This document shows, piece by piece, positions 1-4,617 of a stretch of DNA of 7,088 nucleotides; positions within the stretch are counted from its first letter, which is position 1; every line of letters begins with the position of its first letter. The DNA lies in contig URYA01000086.1 in assembly GCA_900551975.1 (NCBI GenBank), forward strand, positions 1 through 7,088. The letters run 5' to 3'. The stretch is from an uncultured Collinsella sp. (GTDB lineage Bacteria; Actinomycetota; Coriobacteriia; Coriobacteriales; Coriobacteriaceae). The notes beneath the pieces are model-generated. The model was not told the origin of the DNA and did no database searches. It saw nothing but the letters and a program-made list of their open reading frames with translations. Both the position numbers and the translations under genes were made by a program.

Positions 1-1
1 C

Positions 2-22
2 CCCGAGCCGTCATCGAACTGA
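2..22 (+). CDS. Possible last codons of an upstream gene (partial)
   Basis: One frame reads six codons (Pro-Glu-Pro-Ser-Ser-Asn) and then a TGA at 20-22, directly before the terminator hairpin that starts at 24. A stop a few bases before a terminator is the usual end of a bacterial gene, so this may be the tail of an upstream plus-strand gene. The stretch is far too short to identify, and the stop could be chance. Confidence 0.25.
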   Translation, partial: PEPSSN

Positions 23-23
23 G

Positions 24-55
24 AAGGGGGAGGCCTCGCGGCCTCCCCCTTTTTT
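24..55 (+). terminator. Intrinsic terminator upstream of the operon
   Basis: A perfect GC-rich stem pairs GGGGGAGGCC (26-35) with its complement at 40-49 around a four-base TCGC loop. It is followed by six T residues (50-55), and two A residues before the stem can pair with the first Ts. This is a textbook Rho-independent terminator for transcription entering from the left. On the minus strand the tail after the stem is not T-rich, so it probably works in one direction. It insulates the acpS operon from the upstream unit. Confidence 0.93.
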
Positions 56-69
56 GCGTTTACGGGCTT

Positions 70-99
70 TTGTCTCACATAGTAGCTGTGTTTTATAAC
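70..99 (+). promoter_or_regulatory. Possible second, upstream promoter
   Basis: TTGTCT (70-75) and TATAAC (94-99) are separated by 18 bases, the same spacing as the promoter 36 bases downstream. Each hexamer is a fair match to the sigma70 consensus. If active, it would start near 106 and give a leader of about 60 bases. It may instead be chance similarity in an AT-richer intergenic stretch. Confidence 0.3.
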
Positions 100-105
100 C
101 CTCGT

Positions 106-135
106 TTGTCGCATCTTCTGTGAACGGGCTACAAT
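106..135 (+). promoter_or_regulatory. Probable sigma70-type promoter of the operon
   Basis: A TACAAT hexamer at 130-135 differs from the -10 consensus at one base. It lies 18 bases downstream of TTGTCG (106-111), which matches four of six -35 positions. The predicted transcript start is near 142, giving a leader of only about 23 bases before the acpS ATG. That leaves no room for a riboswitch or attenuator. Position between a terminator and the first gene makes this the best promoter candidate in the window. It is read from sequence only. Confidence 0.6.
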
Positions 136-154
136 AACTTAGTCTGTGCGATAT

Positions 155-159
155 GGAGG
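155..159 (+). promoter_or_regulatory. Ribosome binding site that fixes the acpS start
   Basis: GGAGG, followed by TGA, lies five bases before the ATG at 165. An in-frame ATG at 153 overlaps this site and so cannot be served by it, and nothing like a ribosome binding site precedes 153. The start at 165 also places the conserved GIGVDIVEI strand at the usual distance from the N-terminus. Confidence 0.85.
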
Positions 160-164
160 TGAAC

Positions 165-704
165 ATGGCTGAAGCTGGTATCGGCGTTGATATCGTCGAG
201 ATTTCCCGCATGAAATCAATTCTTGAAAAGACGCCGTCGTTTGCTCGGCGTGTGTTTACCGAAGATGAGCGTGCGTATTGCGATGCATCATCGCGTCCCG
301 CTGCTCACTATGCGAGCCGCTTTGCTTCGCGCGAGGCGGTGCTTAAAGCTCTCGGCACGGGTTTTAGTCAAGGCGTTGGTCGCAAGGATGTTTCGGTAAC
401 GCGTGATAAACTCGGCAAACCGAAGGCGCTGCTTTCGGGCCGTGCACTTGAGATCGCTCATGAGCTTGGTGTTGTTGAGGTCGCTCTTTCCATTACGCTT
501 ACAGGAGACTTGGCCGTTGCGAATGCCATCGCGATTACCGAAGATGCTCGGCCTAAGCCAAAAGATGAAAAGGTGAGCACCAAGAAACGCGTTGCGCAGA
601 CATTTAAAGAGGCTCGCTCTGTTTTAGATGAGCTTGAGCAGCTGCAGAATTCAGCATTGACGGAGCACCTGGGCGATGCTTCGCAAGATACGCTAGGAGC
701 ATAG
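165..704 (+). CDS. acpS: Holo-[acyl-carrier-protein] synthase with C-terminal extension
   Basis: AcpS transfers the 4'-phosphopantetheine arm of coenzyme A to a serine of acyl carrier protein, activating it for fatty acid synthesis in the cytoplasm. The 179-residue product opens with GIGVDIVEI (5-13), whose Asp9 is the family's Mg2+ ligand. It also carries RFASREAVLKALGTG (52-66), with Glu57 as the second metal-binding residue, and the LGKPK segment (83-87). The core ends near residue 126 (AVANAIAI), matching the usual family length of about 120-126. The remaining 53 or so residues are extra: a Lys/Glu/Pro-rich stretch, then a charged, probably helical segment around TFKEARSVLDELEQL (146-160). 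I do not recognise that tail. The start at 165 is set by the GGAGG at 155-159. It is the first gene of the operon, and its stop directly abuts the nnr start. Confidence 0.93.
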   Translation: MAEAGIGVDIVEISRMKSILEKTPSFARRVFTEDERAYCDASSRPAAHYASRFASREAVLKALGTGFSQGVGRKDVSVTRDKLGKPKALLSGRALEIAHELGVVEVALSITLTGDLAVANAIAITEDARPKPKDEKVSTKKRVAQTFKEARSVLDELEQLQNSALTEHLGDASQDTLGA

Positions 705-2321
705 ATGAAACCGGTTTTGAGTACCGAAGAAGTCGTTCGTCTCGAGGATATCATCGAACGCGAAGGGACTTCGAAGGCCGAGCTTATGGAGCTAGCGGGT
801 GAGTTTGCCGCCAACGAGGTCTTGAAGCTCAATCCCGATCGGGTTCTCGTTCTGGTCGGTTTTGGTAATAATGGCGGCGACGGTTGGGTTGCCGCCGATA
901 TCCTGAGCCATAAGGGTGTGGACGTGGATATCGTTTCTCCGGTTGAACCGGATGAGATTCCTGCTGCTCTGGCACGTCATGTTGCTCGTCGTACTGCCGG
1001 CCGCGATGTGCACGTTTGCGTCGGCCCCTCGCGTGATGAACTCGAGGTTTTGATCGATAAGGCCGATGTTGTTGTCGATGCCATTTTTGGTACCGGTTTC
1101 CACGGGAATCTGCGTGCGCCGTTCTCCATCTGGATTCCTACGGTCAATGAATGCGCCGACTGTGTCGTATCCATTGATGTCCCCTCGGGCCTGAATGCCG
1201 AGACGGGCGTTGTTGATGACGACTGCATTCGTGCCGAGCATACGGTGACGATGATTGCGCCCAAGATTGGTCTGTATAGCGCCGATGGCCCTGAGTATGC
1301 TGGCGATTTGATCTGCGGCAATCTTTACGACCGTCTTGACGAGGTCATCGATGATGTCGACCACGCCGCCGAGATTGTCGAGCCCGGTGACTTAGTTGAT
1401 TACTTTGCTCCACTACCTACGAATATCGATAAGTATTCCCGTGGCTCTGTGCTTATTGTCGCCGGATCTGCGCAATATCCTGGTGCTGCCATTATGGCGG
1501 CCAAGTCTGCAGCTCGCGCGGGTGCTGGTTACGTGGCAGTCGCGGCTCCTGACGCCTGCGCCAATCTTATTCGCATGGCACTTCCTTCGATTCCCGTCTT
1601 TGCTATTCCGTCTGATTCCCGCGGCTCCTTTGGCGCCGCTGCGCGCATGACGGTGTGCGAGATTGCAAAGAAGTACAGCTGCGTACTGTGCGGTCCCGGT
1701 ATGACGACATCTGCCGGCGCTATGCAGGTGGTTTCGGGCTTGCTCGAGCTTGATGTGCCGCTTATTTTGGACGCCGATGCACTCAACTGCCTTGCTAAGA
1801 TTGCCATTGACGGTATTGATAGTAATCCCGAGATGTATCGTCGCGAGCAGCCGTTGGTTATGACGCCGCACTATCGTGAGCTTTCGCGTCTGGTTGCCGG
1901 TGACGAGGTGAACGACCTTGGTACCGCGATTGCGGCCGCGCAGAAGGTTGTCTGGGCTGCAGGCTCCGACAATCTGGTGGTCATTGCCAAGGGGCCGACG
2001 ACGGCTATCTGTGGCGTTGAGCGTGTGTTGCTGCCGCTCTCGGGTCCGGCTTCTCTAGCAACTGCCGGTTCGGGTGATGTTCTCGCGGGTATTTTGGCCG
2101 GCACGCTTGCCACCATGCGCGACGAGATGGATCGTTGGGAGTTGCTGTATTCGTACGCCGTCGCACTTCACAGCTACGCCGGTTTTGCCGCGGCGACGGA
2201 GTATGGTGAGAAGAGCGTTATCGCGACCGATCTTATCGACTTGATCGGTCCTGCCATGGAGCTGGCGGCAAAGGATGCGCTCGAAGATCTGGGAATCATG
2301 GACGAAGGGTCGGATGACTAA
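705..2321 (+). CDS. nnr: Bifunctional NAD(P)HX epimerase / ADP-dependent NAD(P)HX dehydratase
   Basis: This enzyme repairs hydrated NADH and NADPH. The N-terminal YjeF domain interconverts the R and S epimers, and the C-terminal ribokinase-like domain dehydrates S-NAD(P)HX at the expense of ADP. In 538 residues (E. coli homologue about 515) the epimerase half shows GNNGGDG (54-60), VVDAIFGTG (123-131) and SIDVPSGLNAETG (156-168). The dehydratase half starts near 240 with YSRGSVLIVAGSAQYPGAA (244-262), then GPG (330-332), LDADALN (355-361), TPHYREL (387-393), KGPTT (429-433) and the nucleotide-site loop LATAGSGDVLAG (451-462). Both halves look intact. AGGAG (695-699) lies five bases before the ATG, and that ATG immediately follows the acpS stop, so translation is probably coupled. 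Pairing with alr is common in actinobacteria. Confidence 0.95.
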   Translation: MKPVLSTEEVVRLEDIIEREGTSKAELMELAGEFAANEVLKLNPDRVLVLVGFGNNGGDGWVAADILSHKGVDVDIVSPVEPDEIPAALARHVARRTAGRDVHVCVGPSRDELEVLIDKADVVVDAIFGTGFHGNLRAPFSIWIPTVNECADCVVSIDVPSGLNAETGVVDDDCIRAEHTVTMIAPKIGLYSADGPEYAGDLICGNLYDRLDEVIDDVDHAAEIVEPGDLVDYFAPLPTNIDKYSRGSVLIVAGSAQYPGAAIMAAKSAARAGAGYVAVAAPDACANLIRMALPSIPVFAIPSDSRGSFGAAARMTVCEIAKKYSCVLCGPGMTTSAGAMQVVSGLLELDVPLILDADALNCLAKIAIDGIDSNPEMYRREQPLVMTPHYRELSRLVAGDEVNDLGTAIAAAQKVVWAAGSDNLVVIAKGPTTAICGVERVLLPLSGPASLATAGSGDVLAGILAGTLATMRDEMDRWELLYSYAVALHSYAGFAAATEYGEKSVIATDLIDLIGPAMELAAKDALEDLGIMDEGSDD

Positions 2322-2323
2322 TC

Positions 2324-3469
2324 ATGAATAAAGCCGATTTGACGCGCTGGTCCTGGGTCGAGATCGACCGTGGGGCGCTCCGTCGTAACACGAGGGCCTA
2401 CAAGAACTTGCTGAATCCACGTCAGCGCCTGTGCTGCGTGGTCAAGGCCGATGCTTATGGCCATGGAGCTGTTGAGTGCGCCAAGATCATGTATTCGGCC
2501 GGTGCCGACATGTTTGCCGTGGCGACGGTTAACGAGGGCGTTGAGCTCCGACAGGGCGGGATTACGAAACCCATCCTCATCCTAAGCGAGCCGCCTATCG
2601 AGGCCATTCCGACGTTGCTCGAGTTTGATATCATGCCCTCGGTCTATACGTCTGACTTTGCTCTTGCGTATGGCGAATGTGCCGTCGCGGCGGGCAAAGT
2701 GGGCAAGTATCATCTCGCCATCGAGACGGGCATGAATCGTATCGGCGTTCACTACACGCAGGTGCTCGACTTTGTCCGCGGTATAAATTTCCATCGCGGT
2801 ATTCAGTGCGACGGCGTATTTACGCACTTCGCCACGGCCGATGAACCTTCGGGCTGGGACTACAAACTGCAGTGTCAGCGCTTTACCGAGGCCGTTCAGG
2901 CCATTAAGGATGCGGGTTTTGAGTGCGGTATCGTGCACTGCGCCAACACGCCGTCCTCGATGCTCGACCCTTCGATGCATTTTGATATGATTCGCGCCGG
3001 CGTTGGCTTGTATGGCATGCAACCGTGCGAGCTGAGTGGCCGCGTGATGCAGCTTGATCCCGTTATGAGCGTCCATGCGCGTGTGACGCGCGTGGCACAC
3101 CCTGCGATGGGTGAGGGCGTGGGCTACGGTTTTACCTACCGCGTACCGCGTACGCGCGTTCAGATCTGCACGCTGCCGATCGGTTATGCCGATGGCCTAT
3201 CGCGTACGCTTTCCAATCGTATGGATGTGCTGTATCGCGGCGAGCGCGTGCATCAGGTTGGCAATATCTGCATGGACCAGTTTATGGTCGCCATTCAGTC
3301 CAACCCGGCACACGAGATTCCCGAGGCCGAGTATGGTGACGAGATGATTATTGTCGGCCGCGATGGCGATGTCGAGATCACTATGGACGAGATGGCCCGA
3401 CTGCGCGGAACGATTAACTACGAGGTCGCCTGCGGCTTTGGCATGCGTCTCGACAAGGTCTACGTGTAG
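2324..3469 (+). CDS. alr: Alanine racemase
   Basis: Alr is a pyridoxal-phosphate enzyme that interconverts L- and D-alanine and supplies D-alanine for peptidoglycan. The 381-residue protein has the usual length. It carries the cofactor-binding lysine in VVKADAYGHG (39-48, Lys41), the TGMNRIG strand (135-141), FTHFATAD (166-173), the catalytic tyrosine in GVGYGFTY (265-272, Tyr268), LPIGYADGLSR (284-294) and the active-site CMDQ segment (316-319). The N-terminal WVEIDRGALRRN lies at the normal distance from the chosen ATG. The start is two bases after the nnr stop. The only purine-rich candidate ribosome binding site (GAAGGG, 2304-2309) is 14 bases away, so re-initiation by ribosomes finishing nnr is likely. 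No second racemase gene is visible here. Confidence 0.96.
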   Translation: MNKADLTRWSWVEIDRGALRRNTRAYKNLLNPRQRLCCVVKADAYGHGAVECAKIMYSAGADMFAVATVNEGVELRQGGITKPILILSEPPIEAIPTLLEFDIMPSVYTSDFALAYGECAVAAGKVGKYHLAIETGMNRIGVHYTQVLDFVRGINFHRGIQCDGVFTHFATADEPSGWDYKLQCQRFTEAVQAIKDAGFECGIVHCANTPSSMLDPSMHFDMIRAGVGLYGMQPCELSGRVMQLDPVMSVHARVTRVAHPAMGEGVGYGFTYRVPRTRVQICTLPIGYADGLSRTLSNRMDVLYRGERVHQVGNICMDQFMVAIQSNPAHEIPEAEYGDEMIIVGRDGDVEITMDEMARLRGTINYEVACGFGMRLDKVYV

Positions 3470-3477
3470 GAGCCGCT

Positions 3478-4098
3478 ATGGGCGTCATGCACATCCCCGG
3501 CCATACCCATCAGGCACCACGTGAGGTCGCACTCGAGGAAATTGAGGCCGTTCTGGGCGATTGTCACCTCTGCCAGCTCTACCAGTCGCGTCACAATATC
3601 GTGTTTGGCGTGGGAAACCCCCGCGCTCGTGTGATGTTTATTGGCGAGGCGCCGGGCCGCAATGAGGATTTGCAGGGCGAGCCCTTTGTGGGGGCGGCAG
3701 GCGAGGACCTCAACGGCATTTTGTCGCTGGCGGGGCTCAAACGCGAAGACGTCTACATTGCCAACGTGCTTAAGTGCCGCCCGCCGGGAAACCGCAATCC
3801 ACGTTCCGAGGAAGTGCTGGCTTGCTCGCCGTTTTTGCGTGAGCAGATTCGAAGCATCTGGCCCGATGTTATCGTGACGCTCGGCAACCCCGCGACGCAC
3901 TTTGTGCTTAAGACCGAGATTGGCATTACTAAGCTGCGCGGCAGGTTCCACCAGATGGGGCATTTTGTAGTAATGCCCACGTTCCATCCGGCAGCAGCGC
4001 TACGCAATCCGGCGTGGCAGGAACTGCTGGAGGAAGACTTTAAGATGCTGGGCGACTATCTGGAGCGACATCCCGCACCAGAGGACGCCTCGGAATAA
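3478..4098 (+). CDS. Family 4 (iron-sulfur) uracil-DNA glycosylase
   Basis: Family 4 uracil-DNA glycosylases remove uracil, mostly from cytosine deamination, and start base-excision repair. The 206-residue product has all the signatures. Four cysteines fit the [4Fe-4S] cluster ligands (Cys29 and Cys32 in DCHLC, Cys100 in VLKCRPPGNRNP, Cys116 in VLACSPF). The uracil-pocket motif is GEAPGRNED (56-64), followed by PFVGAAGEDLN (69-79), and the C-terminal catalytic loop is TFHPAAALRNP (168-178) with His170. The start is set by AGGAG (3468-3472), which overlaps the alr stop and sits five bases before the ATG. The gene ends in two consecutive in-frame TAA codons (4096-4101), the second merging into the tsaE ribosome binding site. 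A DNA-repair gene is a functional outlier between alr and tsaE. The older label 'phage SPO1 DNA polymerase-related protein' applies to the same family. Confidence 0.94.
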   Translation: MGVMHIPGHTHQAPREVALEEIEAVLGDCHLCQLYQSRHNIVFGVGNPRARVMFIGEAPGRNEDLQGEPFVGAAGEDLNGILSLAGLKREDVYIANVLKCRPPGNRNPRSEEVLACSPFLREQIRSIWPDVIVTLGNPATHFVLKTEIGITKLRGRFHQMGHFVVMPTFHPAAALRNPAWQELLEEDFKMLGDYLERHPAPEDASE

Positions 4099-4105
4099 TA
4101 AGGAG
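4099..4105 (+). promoter_or_regulatory. tsaE ribosome binding site overlapping tandem stop codons
   Basis: TAAGGAG lies five bases before the tsaE ATG at 4111. Its first three bases are also the second of two in-frame stop codons ending the preceding glycosylase gene, so termination and tsaE initiation share the same few bases. Confidence 0.8.
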
Positions 4106-4110
4106 CATAT

Positions 4111-4617
4111 ATGTCCCTGGAGCGCCTGGGGGTAGGTACTTACAAAACGACTTGCGCTGCCGATACGGAGTACTTTGGCGAGCTAATTGCACCGTGCCTT
4201 GAGGACGGCGATGTGCTCATCCTGACCGGTGGCCTGGGGGTGGGCAAAACTCACTTTACCAAGGGCGTCTCGCGCGGGCTGGGCGATGAGCATATGGTTA
4301 CGAGCCCTACGTTTGCGCTCATGGCCGTTCACGATCAAGGCCGTATTCCGCTGTTTCACTTTGATCTATACCGTCTGGAGCATGCCTACGAGCTCGAGGA
4401 TACGGGCATTTTCGATGTGCTGGGCTATGAGGGTGCTTGCCTGCTGGAATGGGGCGAACAATTCCAAGACGAGCTGACGGATGAGTATCTTTCGGTGACG
4501 CTCAAGCGTGATGAGGGCGACAGTGATGTGCGAACGATAACGCTCGAGGCGCACGGTGACCGCGCAATGGAGCTTTCCCATTTGATTGATAAGGCTGTAC
4601 AAGATGAGCTTGCATAA
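4111..4617 (+). CDS. tsaE: tRNA t6A37 biosynthesis ATPase TsaE
   Basis: TsaE is the small P-loop ATPase that binds the TsaB-TsaD pair and is needed for multiple turnover in making N6-threonylcarbamoyladenosine at position 37 of ANN-decoding tRNAs. The 168-residue product is slightly longer than the usual 150 or so. It shows the Walker A loop GGLGVGKTHF (40-49), TSPTFALM (64-71), the HFDLYRL segment (83-89) with a conserved Asp85, ELEDTGIFD (94-102) and the LLEWGE motif (111-116). The C-terminal 30 residues are weakly conserved and charged. The start at 4111 follows a strong TAAGGAG. The last 14 bases overlap the start of the tsaB-rimI-tsaD gene, whose product is its direct partner, so coupled translation makes sense. 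Confidence 0.95.
   Translation: MSLERLGVGTYKTTCAADTEYFGELIAPCLEDGDVLILTGGLGVGKTHFTKGVSRGLGDEHMVTSPTFALMAVHDQGRIPLFHFDLYRLEHAYELEDTGIFDVLGYEGACLLEWGEQFQDELTDEYLSVTLKRDEGDSDVRTITLEAHGDRAMELSHLIDKAVQDELA
4590..4594 (+). promoter_or_regulatory. Ribosome binding site that decides the fusion-gene start
   Basis: TAAGG inside the end of tsaE lies nine bases before the ATG at 4604. The frame also has a TTG at 4586, but that codon is upstream of this site and would add six residues not typical of TsaB. The ATG at 4604 puts the first beta strand (ALVVALDTSTD) at the normal distance from the N-terminus. Confidence 0.7.

Noticed and set aside
60..164. Riboswitch, tRNA or small RNA in the leader region
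   Set aside because: The likely transcript leader is only about 23-60 bases, and I see no clover-leaf, conserved riboswitch core or strong stem in it.
153..167. Upstream ATG at 153 as the acpS start
   Set aside because: The codon overlaps the GGAGG ribosome binding site that serves the ATG at 165, and it has no site of its own.
11..211. Minus-strand open frame across the terminator and promoter region
   Set aside because: It runs through a strong terminator hairpin and the acpS promoter and start. The translation is low-complexity and unlike any known protein.
792..1364. Antisense open frame opposite nnr
   Set aside because: It lies wholly within the conserved epimerase coding region, and its translation has no family motifs.
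2781..2804. TATAAA-like element flanked by CCGCG/CGCGG within alr as an internal promoter
   Set aside because: There is no -35 element at suitable spacing, and the sequence encodes conserved alanine racemase protein.
3460..3987. Antisense open frame opposite the uracil-DNA glycosylase
   Set aside because: It is a mirror of a strongly conserved gene, with no promoter or ribosome binding site of its own.
4586..4603. TTG at 4586 as start of the fusion gene
   Set aside because: The usable ribosome binding site (4590-4594) lies downstream of it. The ATG at 4604 fits TsaB length better.
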